Assembly: GCF_003050745.1 (NCBI RefSeq)
Contig: NZ_QAOF01000001.1
Span: 124,001-188,000 of the forward strand
Length of the DNA: 64,000 nucleotides
Source: Sphingomonas sp. PP-CE-3G-477
GTDB taxonomy: Bacteria > Pseudomonadota > Alphaproteobacteria > Sphingomonadales > Sphingomonadaceae
Reading direction: 5' to 3'
The stretch's first letter is position 1, and each line of letters begins with the position of its first letter. The position numbers and the translations under genes are program-made. The notes under the pieces were generated by a model that saw only the letters and a list, made by a program, of their open reading frames with translations, did no database searches and was not told where the DNA came from. This document shows, in pieces, positions 1 through 7,957 of the stretch.

Positions 1-438
1 CAGCATGTTCTTCGTGTTGAGATGCAGCACGCGGAAGCGCTCGATCGCGTGGTGCGCCATGTCCGCGCGGAGATAGTCGAGCAGCGCCTGCCAGTTGGCG
101 AGCACGGGGCGGTCGCTGACGTGCGATTGCAGCAGGCGGATTGCGGCGGCGTGCGCGATCTTGATCGCGGCGGTCGAGATTTCGCCCATGCCCTTCACCC
201 GGCCGAGAGCCTCGGCATCCGCGGTCAGCACACCGCCGATCCCGCCGAATTCGCGCATCAGCGCCTTGGCGAGCGCCTTGGTATCGCCGCGCGGGATCGC
301 GATCGCGAGCAGGTATTCGATGAGTTCGTGATCGAGCAGCGCGTCGCTGCCGCCTTCGAACAGGCGTTTGCGGAGGCGGCCGCGATGGCCCTTCAGATCG
401 TCCCCCCGGACGTCAGCGTCTTCGTCCGGATCGGCCAT
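1..438 (-). CDS. radC: RadC family JAB/MPN-domain protein, 3' end outside window
   Basis: The minus strand is open from an ATG at 438 to the window edge (146 codons), so the C-terminal part is missing. The visible part begins with a hydrophilic stretch (GHRGRLRKRLFEGGSDALLDH), followed by the helix-hairpin-helix-like segment of RadC proteins (FGGIGGVLTADAEALGRVKG, about residues 72-91) and the beginning of the JAB domain (ERFRVLHLNTKNML at the edge). The JAMM metal motif of the family would lie beyond the window. RadC was named as a DNA repair protein, but its biochemical role remains unsettled. The gene is divergent from ydbH, and about 90 bases separate the two starts. Confidence 0.9.
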   Translation of the reverse strand, partial: MADPDEDADVRGDDLKGHRGRLRKRLFEGGSDALLDHELIEYLLAIAIPRGDTKALAKALMREFGGIGGVLTADAEALGRVKGMGEISTAAIKIAHAAAIRLLQSHVSDRPVLANWQALLDYLRADMAHHAIERFRVLHLNTKNML

Positions 439-524
439 TTTGCGATGCTAGCACATCCCGCGGCAATTGCATGACGCCCTTGCTCCCGACTATGCAGGCC
501 TCGAAAGCGTGGCGGAGTGAGTTG

Positions 525-3500
525 GTGACCGAGACGAGCGAGACGGGGGCCGACCCCGGGGCCGACCCTCGCCGTTCTGCGACTGCCCGCCGCGTTGCGC
601 TGGGGATCGCGCTGCTCCTGATCGCCGCGCTGGTCGTGCTGTGGCTGGTACGAAAGCCGATCGCCGAGGGGTTCATCGACCGCGAACTCGCCAAGGCCGG
701 CGTACCTGTGCGGTACGATATTGCCGACCTCGCGCTGGGCGGCCAGCGACTGACCAACGTCGTGATCGGCGATCCGGCGCATCCCGATCTGGTCGCCGAC
801 TGGGTCGAGACGCGGACCGGCGTTGGCTTGTCGGGGCCGTATCTGGAGGGCGTGCGCGCGGGGAAGGTCCGGTTGCGCGGGCGACTGGTGGACGGGAAAG
901 TGTCGCTCGGCGCGATCGACAAATTGCTGCCGGCTCCGTCGGGTAAGCCGTTCGCATTACCGGCGCTCGACGTATCGGTCGCCGATGGAAGGATGCGGCT
1001 GGAGACGCCGCAAGGGATCGTCGGGTTGAAGCTGGCCGGCTCCGGCAAGCTCGACGACGGGTTCCGCGGGTCGCTGGCAGCGATCAGCGAGCGGCTCGAT
1101 GTCGGCGGGTGCGTGATCGATCGACTCGCGGCGACGGTGAAGTTGCGGATCGACGCGGCGAAACCGACGATCACCGGGCCGGTGCGCGTATCGCGGCTCG
1201 CCTGCGGGACGACGCAGGCGGAGCGGATCGTGGCCGATCTCGACGTCGGACTCTCCGCCGCGCTCGATCGCTGGCAGGGCAAGGCGACGCTCAAGACGGG
1301 CGCAGCACGGACGCCGGGTGCGACTTTGGACGGTGTTGGGGGCACGATCGACTTCACCGGAACCGCGGCGGCGACCGGCGGCAACGCGGACATCGCCGCT
1401 GATACCGGTCGTACGACCGAGGGCGGGGCGCGGCGGGTTTCGTTCGCGGGCACCTACCGGATCGGCCAGCAGATCGCGTTCGACGGGCGCGTCCAGGCCA
1501 GCGGCGCAGCTGTGGCGGAGAAGCGACTCGCGGGGCTGGCGGGAATCGGCGGTGCAGCCGCGGGGACGCCCGTAGCGCCGTTGGCGAGTGCGGTGACGCA
1601 GGCGGTCCAGAAGGCCGGCCGCGGATTTGCCGCGGACGCGGACCTTCGCGTGCAGATCGACGGTGGACGCGGGAAAGCGGTGCTGTCCCGTCTCGCGCTC
1701 GCCTCCGCCAGTGGTGCGCGCGTGGCGCTCGGCGGCGGGAGCGGGGTCGCGTTCGGCTGGCCGAACGGCGGCGTTCGGCTCGACACGGTTCTCGCGATGC
1801 GCGGCGGCGGCTTGCCCGAGGCACGCGTGTCGCTGGCGCAGGCGAAACCGGGCGCGGCGATCCGGGGCGTCGCCACCGTCGCGCCCTATGCGGCGGGTGG
1901 TGCCCGACTGGCGCTGACGCCCGTCACCTTCAGCGCAACGCCGGGCGGGGCAACCTCGATCGCGACGCGTGTCACGCTCGCGGGACCGATCGGTGCGGGC
2001 GGTCCCGGCAACCGGGTCGATGGCCTGTCGATGCCGGTTGCGGCGCTTTGGGACGGTCGCGGGCGGCTGGTCGTCAACACCGGTTGTGTGCCTTTGGTAG
2101 TTCAGCGCTTTGCGATTTCCGGCCTCGTGCTCGATCCGTCGCGGTTGACCTTGTGCCCGGTGGACGGCGCGCTGGTCCGGGTCAACGGCGCGCGGGTCAG
2201 CGGCGGTGCGAAGATCGCCGCGGCTAAGCTGGGTGGGCGACTCGGCACTACCCCGATCACGCTTGCCACCGCGGGAGCGACCGTGCGGCTGGCGGATCGC
2301 GGCTTTGCGATCGATGGCGTGCAGACCCGCATCGGCGCACCCGAACGCGTCACGAAACTCGATTTCGCCACCGTCACCGGCCGCATGACCGGGCGGGGCA
2401 TGGCAGGCGCGTTCACGGGTGGCTCGGGACAGATCGCCAACGTGCCGCTGTTGCTCGGGGAGGCTGCCGGCGACTGGACGCTCGTCAAAGGCGCGCTCAA
2501 CCTCACCGGCGCGATGGGGGTGTCCGATGCCGCACCGACGCCGCGGTTCAAGCCGCTCGCCGCACGCACCGTGACCCTCGCGCTAGTGAACGGCACGATC
2601 ACCGCGGCTGGCACGCTGTTCGAGCCGACCACCAACACCAAGGTCGCCGACGCCACGCTGACGCACTCCCTCGGCGCGGGTGCAGGGAAGGCCGACCTGA
2701 ATGTCCCCGCGATCGCCTTCGCCAAGGACAAGCTGCAACCCGACGCGCTCACTCCTCTGACCTTCGGCGTGATCGCGGACGTCAACGGATCGGTCAGCGG
2801 CGAGGGGCATATCGCCTGGAACTCCAAAGGCGTGACCAGCACCGGCGTGTTCCGTACCGCCGGCACCGATCTTGCCGCCGCATTCGGCCCGGTCACGGGC
2901 ATTGCCACCGAAATCCGCTTCACCGACCTGCTCAATCTCCAGAGCGCGCCGGGGCAGGTGGCGACGATCCGGACGCTCAACCCCGGCATCCCGGTCACCG
3001 ATGGTACGATCCGCTACCAGACGTTGCCGGGGGCGCGCGTGCGCGTCGAAGGTGGCTCCTGGCCGTTTGCGGGTGGGTCGCTAACGCTCGATCCGACGCT
3101 GCTCGATTTCTCCGCGCAGTCGGAGCGGCGGATGACGTTCCACGTCGCCAACATGGCGGCCGACCAGTTCTTGCAACAGTTCGATTTCAAGAATCTCGAT
3201 GCGACCGGCATCTTCGACGGCGTGTTGCCGATGATCTTCGACGAGACCGGCGGCCGGATCGAAGGCGGCGATCTGCGGGTCCGGCCGGGCGGCGGCACGC
3301 TCGCCTATGTCGGCGATCTCAGCCAGAAGGATCTCGGCGTCTGGGCGAACATCGCGTTCCAGGCGCTGAAGTCGCTCCGCTACCAGTCGTTGCGGGTCGG
3401 CATGAACGGGCCGCTCGCAGGCGAGATGGTCACCGACGTGCGGTTCGCCGGGATCAGCCAGGGCGAGGGGGCAAAGGCGAACTTCATCGTCCGTCGCCTG

Positions 3501-3692
3501 CAGAAACTGCCGTTCATCTTCAACATCCGGATCAAGGCGCCGTTCCGCGGGCTGCTCGATTCGGCGCAGAGCTTCTACGATCCAAAGCGGCTGATCCAGC
3601 GTAACCTGCCGGCCTTGCTCCAGCAGCAGTCGGCGCCGCCGCCTCCTAAGCTCACAACCATTCAGCCTCCCGCAAGCAGGATCGTGCCATGA
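525..3692 (+). CDS. ydbH: YdbH family intermembrane (AsmA/TamB-like) protein
   Basis: A large envelope protein (1055 residues from GTG 525). An N-terminal cytoplasmic arginine-rich stretch is followed by one transmembrane anchor (about residues 25-43, ALGIALLLIAALVVLWLV) and a very long beta-rich periplasmic part. The C-terminal third (FDGVLPMIFDETGGRIEGGD onward) matches the YdbH 'dicarboxylate transport' domain. In E. coli, YdbH with lipoprotein YnbE bridges the two membranes and is partly redundant with TamB and YhdP in phospholipid transport; YdbL modulates it. The next two genes here are YnbE and YdbL, which strongly supports the call. An in-frame ATG at 471 is possible, but GTG 525 has GGAG seven bases upstream. 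The stop overlaps the region preceding ynbE. Confidence 0.88.
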   Translation: MTETSETGADPGADPRRSATARRVALGIALLLIAALVVLWLVRKPIAEGFIDRELAKAGVPVRYDIADLALGGQRLTNVVIGDPAHPDLVADWVETRTGVGLSGPYLEGVRAGKVRLRGRLVDGKVSLGAIDKLLPAPSGKPFALPALDVSVADGRMRLETPQGIVGLKLAGSGKLDDGFRGSLAAISERLDVGGCVIDRLAATVKLRIDAAKPTITGPVRVSRLACGTTQAERIVADLDVGLSAALDRWQGKATLKTGAARTPGATLDGVGGTIDFTGTAAATGGNADIAADTGRTTEGGARRVSFAGTYRIGQQIAFDGRVQASGAAVAEKRLAGLAGIGGAAAGTPVAPLASAVTQAVQKAGRGFAADADLRVQIDGGRGKAVLSRLALASASGARVALGGGSGVAFGWPNGGVRLDTVLAMRGGGLPEARVSLAQAKPGAAIRGVATVAPYAAGGARLALTPVTFSATPGGATSIATRVTLAGPIGAGGPGNRVDGLSMPVAALWDGRGRLVVNTGCVPLVVQRFAISGLVLDPSRLTLCPVDGALVRVNGARVSGGAKIAAAKLGGRLGTTPITLATAGATVRLADRGFAIDGVQTRIGAPERVTKLDFATVTGRMTGRGMAGAFTGGSGQIANVPLLLGEAAGDWTLVKGALNLTGAMGVSDAAPTPRFKPLAARTVTLALVNGTITAAGTLFEPTTNTKVADATLTHSLGAGAGKADLNVPAIAFAKDKLQPDALTPLTFGVIADVNGSVSGEGHIAWNSKGVTSTGVFRTAGTDLAAAFGPVTGIATEIRFTDLLNLQSAPGQVATIRTLNPGIPVTDGTIRYQTLPGARVRVEGGSWPFAGGSLTLDPTLLDFSAQSERRMTFHVANMAADQFLQQFDFKNLDATGIFDGVLPMIFDETGGRIEGGDLRVRPGGGTLAYVGDLSQKDLGVWANIAFQALKSLRYQSLRVGMNGPLAGEMVTDVRFAGISQGEGAKANFIVRRLQKLPFIFNIRIKAPFRGLLDSAQSFYDPKRLIQRNLPALLQQQSAPPPPKLTTIQPPASRIVP

Positions 3693-3739
3693 CCGAAACA
3701 GGATTGAAGAAGCTGGAGCAAAGGCCGATCTTGCAGAAG

Positions 3740-3916
3740 ATGAAGAGGACGATCGCGATTATCGGGCTGACGGCGGCCTTGCCGGGCTGCATCAACGTGT
3801 CGGCGCCCGACAAGCCGATCGAGATCAACCTCAACATCAACGTCACGCAGGAAGTGGTCTATCGTCTCGATGGCGAGGCGAAATCGTTGATCCAGCAGAA
3901 TCCGGGGATATTCTAA
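3740..3916 (+). CDS. ynbE: YnbE family outer-membrane lipoprotein
   Basis: A 58-residue lipoprotein. The signal (MKRTIAIIGLTAALPGC) ends in a lipobox LPGC, and the mature part (VSAPDKPIEINLNINVTQEV) matches the conserved YnbE core. In E. coli the protein is an outer-membrane lipoprotein that stacks onto periplasmic YdbH. An in-frame ATG at 3689 overlaps the ydbH stop (ATGA) and would add 17 residues before the signal. I prefer 3740 because it gives the usual length of about 60 residues and puts the signal peptide at the N-terminus. The upstream ATG may still be used for translational coupling. Confidence 0.85.
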   Translation: MKRTIAIIGLTAALPGCINVSAPDKPIEINLNINVTQEVVYRLDGEAKSLIQQNPGIF

Positions 3917-3917
3917 G

Positions 3918-4295
3918 ATGAAGAAGGTCAGTGTCATGATTGCCGCAGCCGCGGTTCTCGGCGGCCTTTCGGTGGCGGCGTCGGCGCAGCGCGATCCGGC
4001 CTATGCCGCGGCGCGTGCGGGTGGCGAGGTCGGCGAGCAGCCCGACGGCTATCTTGGCTTGGTCGGTGCGGCGAGCGGCGACCTTCGCGCGCTGGTCAAC
4101 AACATCAATATCCAGCGCAAGTCTGCGTATACGCAGAAGGCGCAGGCGAGTGGTGCGACGGTCGAGCAGCTTGCGTTCACCAGTGGCTGCAACCTGATCC
4201 TGCAGACTAACCCCGGCGAGAAGTACAAGACTCCGAACGGTGTCTGGAAGACCCGCACCGCCGGCGCCCCCGAACGCGATTCGCGCTGCGTTTAA
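3918..4295 (+). CDS. ydbL: YdbL family (DUF1318) periplasmic protein
   Basis: A 125-residue exported protein with a Sec signal peptide (MKKVSVMIAAAAVLGGLSVA, cleavage likely after ASA at about residue 23). The conserved DUF1318 core includes a GYLGLV segment and YTQKAQASGATVEQLAF, which resembles the E. coli YdbL sequence. One base separates it from ynbE, so it is the third gene of the ydbH-ynbE-ydbL operon. In E. coli YdbL is thought to act as a chaperone-like modulator of the YdbH-YnbE bridge. Two mature-region cysteines (in SGCNLI and near the C-terminus, SRCV) could form a disulfide; this is inference. Confidence 0.88.
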   Translation: MKKVSVMIAAAAVLGGLSVAASAQRDPAYAAARAGGEVGEQPDGYLGLVGAASGDLRALVNNINIQRKSAYTQKAQASGATVEQLAFTSGCNLILQTNPGEKYKTPNGVWKTRTAGAPERDSRCV

Positions 4296-4305
4296 GCTGA
4301 AGTGC

Positions 4306-4421
4306 TCCCCTCCCTGACAAGGGAGGGGTTGGGGGTGGGTAGGCTGCTTGGGGACCGTGACGCCAGCCAACCGGCCGACCCACCCCCGGCCCCTCCCTTG
4401 GAGGGGAGGGGCCGGGGGTGG
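4306..4421. repeat. Family C palindromic repeat, copy C1
   Basis: An inverted repeat made of CCCTCC/GGGAGG mini-hairpins at each end (CTCCCCTCCCTGACAAGGGA on the left, CCCTCCCTTGGAGGGGAGGG on the right) around a variable centre. It fills most of the gap between ydbL and atpI, which run in the same direction. It is the first of eight family-C copies in this window. Confidence 0.8.
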
Positions 4422-4569
4422 CCCAATCCTATCCGCCGCCTCGATTAATGACACCCCTGTCACACCGGTTGACTTGCACCCCCCCCTTTTCTAAACGGAC
4501 CGCGCCTTGGCGGGATCGCTCGTCGCTGCTTGCTTCCTCCCCGATGCGAAATCAGGTGGAGGAACGTGC

Positions 4570-4890
4570 GTGGCGGAGATCGAACCCGGACAGGACCCCC
4601 AGGGTGTTGAAGATCCGCGACTTTCCGCGCTCGATGAGCGATTGCGAGAGGCGCAGCATCGGGAAACGCTGACAAAGGGGCAGAAGGGGGCGGATGCCGA
4701 GCGGGGGTACTCGCAAGGCAATCGCGTCATTTCCGCTCTCATCGGGAGTCTCGTCGGCAGTGCGCTGATCGGGTGGTTGATAGACCATTGGTTAGGCACT
4801 GGCCCTTGGGGACTGATCGTGCTGCTGTTCCTCGGGATAGCGGTCGCGTTCAGGCAGATCATTCGAATTTCAGGCGAACGCCCGGAGTAA
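4570..4890 (+). CDS. atpI: ATP synthase accessory protein AtpI
   Basis: A 106-residue small membrane protein with a charged N-terminal half (DERLREAQHRETLTKGQKGA) and two hydrophobic helices (about residues 51-68, ISALIGSLVGSALIGWLI, and 74-91). This is the AtpI/F0F1-ATPase-associated topology. AtpI is thought to assist c-ring assembly and possibly Mg2+ transport. I chose GTG 4570 because GGAGGA (4558-4563) lies six bases upstream; the frame continues open to 4507 but without such a site. It is first in the F0 operon. The stop codon sits inside the loop of a 9-bp hairpin. Confidence 0.88.
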   Translation: MAEIEPGQDPQGVEDPRLSALDERLREAQHRETLTKGQKGADAERGYSQGNRVISALIGSLVGSALIGWLIDHWLGTGPWGLIVLLFLGIAVAFRQIIRISGERPE

Positions 4891-4899
4891 CCGGGCGTT
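4877..4899 (+). promoter_or_regulatory. Hairpin over the atpI stop codon
   Basis: A perfect 9-bp inverted repeat (AACGCCCGG, loop AGTAA, CCGGGCGTT). The atpI stop codon TAA is in the loop. Only three T residues follow, so it is a weak terminator at most. It could tune atpI relative to atpB or protect the mRNA end. Confidence 0.55.
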
Positions 4900-4927
4900 T
4901 GTCGTATCAAGACGGCAGGGATTCCAC

Positions 4928-5719
4928 GTGGCGGCAGAACAGGGCGGCAAGATCGATCCGATGCACCAGTTCCTGATCGAGCCGGCGTTCGGCTCGCACT
5001 GGATCGTAGGTGGCTATGACCTGTCGTTCACCAACTCCGCATTGTGGATGGTGGTGACGCTGGTCGCGCTTTGGGCGTTCATGATCGGTGGCATGAAGCG
5101 TGAGCTCGTCCCCGGTCGCTGGCAGATGGCGGTCGAGGGCTTCACCGGCTTCATCTCAGGGATGCTCGAGCAGAATGTCGGCCCCGGCGGCAAGCGCTTT
5201 GTGCCCTATGTCTTTTCGCTGTTCATGTTCATCCTGTTCGCGAACATCATCGGGCTCCTGCCATTCGGCATCGTCCCGGGCGTGCACCCGTTCACCGTGA
5301 CCAGTCACATGACCGTCACCGGCGTGCTGGCGCTGATCAGCTTTGCGATCGTGCTGCTCGTCGGCTTCGGCAAGCATGGCTTCCACTTCTTCTCACTATT
5401 CGTACCGAGTGGCACGCCCGTACTGATGATCCCGCTGATCTTCGTGGTCGAGCTGATGTCGTTTCTGGTGCGTCCGTTCTCGCTCGGTCTGCGACTGTTC
5501 GTCGCGATGACCGCAGGCCATATCCTGCTCAAGGTGCTGGCCGCGTTCGTGATCAACGGCCTGAACCTCGGCGGGATGTACATCGGTCTGGTGAGCGCGC
5601 CGAGCATGCTGCTGATGATCGGCATCACGCTGCTCGAGCTGCTGGTTGCCGCGATCCAGGCATACGTGTTCGCGTTGCTGACGTCGGTCTATCTGAACGA
5701 CGCCGTAAACCTTCACTAA
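4928..5719 (+). CDS. atpB: F0F1 ATP synthase subunit a
   Basis: The 263-residue membrane subunit a that forms the proton half-channels next to the c-ring. Several transmembrane helices are visible, and the conserved arginine helix reads FSLGLRLFVAMTAGHILLKV (about residues 180-200). The C-terminal helix (LLELLVAAIQAYVFALLTSV) is typical. The start is GTG 4928 with a purine-rich GGCAGGG upstream. It is second in the F0 operon, 37 bases after atpI. Confidence 0.97.
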   Translation: MAAEQGGKIDPMHQFLIEPAFGSHWIVGGYDLSFTNSALWMVVTLVALWAFMIGGMKRELVPGRWQMAVEGFTGFISGMLEQNVGPGGKRFVPYVFSLFMFILFANIIGLLPFGIVPGVHPFTVTSHMTVTGVLALISFAIVLLVGFGKHGFHFFSLFVPSGTPVLMIPLIFVVELMSFLVRPFSLGLRLFVAMTAGHILLKVLAAFVINGLNLGGMYIGLVSAPSMLLMIGITLLELLVAAIQAYVFALLTSVYLNDAVNLH

Positions 5720-5758
5720 GTTTTCCATTACCTAACTGATTTTCAAAGGGAATTTATC

Positions 5759-5986
5759 ATGGACGTCAACGCAGCAAAGATGATCGGCGCCGGCCTCGCA
5801 GCGATCGGCATGGGCCTCGCAGCACTCGGCGTGGGCAACGTGTTCGCTCAGTTCCTCGCCGGCGCTCTGCGCAACCCGGGCGCAGCCGACAGCCAGCAGG
5901 GCCGTCTGTTCATCGGTTTCGCAGCAGCCGAGCTTCTCGGTCTGCTCGCCTTCGTCACCATGATCATCCTGGTGTTCGTCGCCTAA
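5759..5986 (+). CDS. atpE: F0F1 ATP synthase subunit c
   Basis: A 75-residue two-helix proteolipid. Helix 1 is glycine/alanine rich (GAGLAAIGMGLAALGVGNVF), the polar loop has the family RNP element (ALRNPGA), and helix 2 carries the proton-binding carboxylate (FAAAELLGLLAF, glutamate about residue 58). It forms the rotating c-ring. The AAGGGAATTT upstream is a good ribosome binding site. A strong hairpin follows the gene (6001-6022), which fits the need for more c than the other F0 subunits. Confidence 0.97.
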   Translation: MDVNAAKMIGAGLAAIGMGLAALGVGNVFAQFLAGALRNPGAADSQQGRLFIGFAAAELLGLLAFVTMIILVFVA

Positions 5987-6000
5987 CCACTCGCTGATTT

Positions 6001-6022
6001 GGCCGGGCAACCGCGCCCGGCC
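6001..6022 (+). promoter_or_regulatory. Hairpin between atpE and atpF'
   Basis: A perfect 8-bp stem (GGCCGGGC / GCCCGGCC) around a six-base loop, 14 bases after the atpE stop and 21 bases before the atpF' start. No U-run follows. By position it could be an mRNA-stabilising or processing element that raises atpE expression. Confidence 0.6.
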
Positions 6023-6043
6023 GGATTAACGCAGGACAGACCA

Positions 6044-6538
6044 ATGCCTCAGATTGCCCAGATAGCCGCTACCTACGCCTCGCAGATCTTCTGGCTGCTC
6101 CTCACCTTCGGCATCCTGTATTTCGGGATCGGCAAGGGAATGGTGCCAAAGATCGTGTCCAACGTGGACTCGCGCGAAGGCAAGATCGCAGGCGATCTGG
6201 CGGCAGCGGTCGCTGCCCGTGCGCAGGCCGATACGGTCCAGGCGAACTGGCAGGCCGAAATGGACGCGGCCCGCGTTGCGGCGCAGGCCGAGACCGCGGC
6301 AGCGGCGAAGCGTGCGGCGACCGCGTTCGAGCAGCAGGTCCATGCGGCCGACGCCGAACTCGCCGAGCGTCTGGGTCATCACGATCTGGCGGTCGCGAAC
6401 GCGAAGGCCGAGGCGCTCTCGAACTTGCAGGGCGTCGCCGCCGAAGCAGCACAGCAATTGGCCGCCAAGGTCGCTGGTCTCCAGGTCAGCCTGGACGCGG
6501 CGACCGACGCGGTACGCAGGACGACGGCGCATGGCTAA
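6044..6538 (+). CDS. atpF': F0F1 ATP synthase subunit b'
   Basis: A 164-residue peripheral stalk subunit. One N-terminal membrane helix (about residues 10-30, YASQIFWLLLTFGILYFGIG) is followed by a long alanine/glutamate-rich coiled coil. The first of two b-type genes in the operon, it carries the short, b'-like N-terminus (MPQIAQIA). Start ATG 6044 has GCAGGA upstream; an in-frame upstream start at 5999 would place the atpE-atpF' hairpin inside the coding region and is unlikely. The stop lies eight bases into the start of atpF. Confidence 0.93.
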   Translation: MPQIAQIAATYASQIFWLLLTFGILYFGIGKGMVPKIVSNVDSREGKIAGDLAAAVAARAQADTVQANWQAEMDAARVAAQAETAAAAKRAATAFEQQVHAADAELAERLGHHDLAVANAKAEALSNLQGVAAEAAQQLAAKVAGLQVSLDAATDAVRRTTAHG

Positions 6539-7148
6539 TCCAGATTCGGCCGCAAAGGTCATCCACGAAGAGGGCATGGCGCCCGAAGGTGCGATCGACA
6601 ACCAGGGCATCCAGGGTCACACGACCGCGCCCGGCGGCGTCGAGCATGTCGCCGATCCGACCGCGCTCGGCCTGACCTCGACCGGCTGGGTCGCGGTGGC
6701 GATGATCGTCGTCATCCTGCTGATGATCTGGAAGAAGGTTCCAGGGATGATCGGCAAGATGCTCGACACGCGCATCGCCGGCATCCGCACGCAGCTCGAC
6801 GAAGCCAAGGCGCTCCGTGCCGAAGCCGAAGCGATCCGCACCGAGTACGAGGCAAAGGCCAAGACCGCGCACGTCGAAGCCGAAGCCATGAAGGCCCACG
6901 CGCACCACGAAGCCGCGGCGATCATCGCCAAGGCGAAGGCCGGCGCCGAAGACCTCATGACCCGCCGCGCGAAGATGGCCGAGGACAAGATCGCAGCCGC
7001 CGAGCGCGCCGCAATCGCCGAAGTCCGCGCACGGGCTGCCGATGCTGCGGCCAAGGCTGCGGGTATCCTGATCGCCGAGCATCACGACGCAGCCGCCGAC
7101 CGCATGATGGTCGACCGCTCGATCTCCGGCCTTAGCCGCCTAAACTGA
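6531..7148 (+). CDS. atpF: F0F1 ATP synthase subunit b
   Basis: A 205-residue peripheral stalk subunit. It has an unusually long hydrophilic N-terminal extension of about 50 residues before the membrane helix (GWVAVAMIVVILLMIWKKVP, about residues 56-75), followed by the classic charged, alanine-rich coiled coil. The ATG overlaps the atpF' stop by eight bases, so the two stalk subunits are translationally coupled. The F1 genes are not in this window, as expected for alphaproteobacteria, where F0 and F1 operons are separate. Confidence 0.93.
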   Translation: MANPDSAAKVIHEEGMAPEGAIDNQGIQGHTTAPGGVEHVADPTALGLTSTGWVAVAMIVVILLMIWKKVPGMIGKMLDTRIAGIRTQLDEAKALRAEAEAIRTEYEAKAKTAHVEAEAMKAHAHHEAAAIIAKAKAGAEDLMTRRAKMAEDKIAAAERAAIAEVRARAADAAAKAAGILIAEHHDAAADRMMVDRSISGLSRLN

Positions 7149-7153
7149 TCCTG

Positions 7154-7222
7154 CTCCTCTCCCCTCGGGGAGAGGAAGGGGCCCGCTGCAAAGCAGTGGG
7201 AAGGTGAGGGCACGCCCCTCCC
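7154..7222. repeat. Family C palindromic repeat, copy C2
   Basis: A short form of the C repeat: CTCTCCCCTCGGGGAGAG mini-hairpin, then GGGGCCCGCTGCAAAGCAGTGGG-like centre (positions 7177-7201), then a GTGAGGG/CCCCTCCC end. It lies immediately after atpF and may act as its transcript end. Confidence 0.65.
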
Positions 7223-7303
7223 ACCGCCCATCATTATCGACGGCCGTCTCTTCCCGGGTTTCCGGCGGCCGAATCTCCAATCTGAGCCCGTTGGAGAATA
7301 TTC

Positions 7304-7624
7304 ATGTCCTGGCTCATCCTTGCCGTCGCGGTCGTCACTGAAATCTGCTGGGCGCTCAGCCTGAAATGGGCGGCCACCGTCGCCACGTGGCAGGCCTCCA
7401 GCGTCCCGATCATCCTCAGCTTCGTCAACATGGGCCTGCTCGCGCTCGCGATGCGCGGCCTCCCCGCGGGCACCGCCTACGCAATCTGGACCGGCGCCGG
7501 CGCGATCGGCGTCATAATCGGCGGCGTTATTCTGTTCGGCGACAAGGTCAGCGGCATCCAGGCCTGCTTCATGGCCCTGACCGTGGTCGGCATCGTCGGC
7601 ACCAAGGTCTTCGCCCAAACCTGA
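7304..7624 (+). CDS. sugE: SMR family exporter, SugE/Gdx type
   Basis: A 106-residue small multidrug resistance protein with four transmembrane helices. The membrane-embedded glutamate is in helix 1 (VVTEICWALSLKW, residue 13), and the sequence follows the SugE/Gdx pattern (PAGTAYAIWTGAGAIG) rather than the EmrE pattern. Gdx members export guanidinium. I looked for a guanidine riboswitch upstream and did not recognise one. The start ATG 7304 has GGAG 11 bases upstream. It lies between two repeat-filled gaps and has no partner subunit nearby. Confidence 0.9.
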   Translation: MSWLILAVAVVTEICWALSLKWAATVATWQASSVPIILSFVNMGLLALAMRGLPAGTAYAIWTGAGAIGVIIGGVILFGDKVSGIQACFMALTVVGIVGTKVFAQT

Positions 7625-7659
7625 CCGCCTCTCTCGGCCCGCAGGGCTTTGAAGATTGA

Positions 7660-7904
7660 TTCACGCGAAGGCTCAAAGGCGCAAAGGCGCGAAGAGGAGG
7701 AGAAGGTTGGTTCACGCGGAGACGCGGAGACGCGGAGACGCGGAGGTGCTGGATGCGAGGCTGACGGGGTGCCTCACCTTGGTGCTGATATAAGCCTTCG
7801 GCAGCTGGAGAGTGAACGCTGGGTGCTCGAACCTTCTCTCCGCGGCTCCGCGTCTCCGCGTGAACCAAACTTCTTCTCTTCTCGCCGTCGCGCCTTCGCG
7901 TGAA
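7660..7904. repeat. Family D nested inverted repeat, copy D1
   Basis: This fills the 333-base gap between sugE and uvrC. The outer arms are TTCACGCGAAGG-type sequence ending GGCGCGAAGAG. The inner arms are TTCACGCGGAGACGCGGAG with the GACGCGGA unit repeated several times. The right side repeats both in reverse complement (CTCCGCGTCTCCGCGTGAA then CGCCTTCGCGTGAA). The centre (about 7747-7830) shows no further structure that I can see. Confidence 0.85.
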
Positions 7905-7957
7905 CATCACTGCCTGGCGCTGGCATAACCCCCTTACACTCCCTAGATTCCGCAACA

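Noticed and set aside
7225..7303. Guanidine riboswitch upstream of the sugE-type gene
   Set aside because: No recognisable guanidine-I/II/III motif (no paired ACGR hairpins) in the short leader.
7700..7745. Tandem GACGCGGA units that look like a CRISPR-type direct repeat
   Set aside because: Units are 8 bases without spacers, and the same sequence returns as inverted arms in D2, so it belongs to a palindromic repeat.
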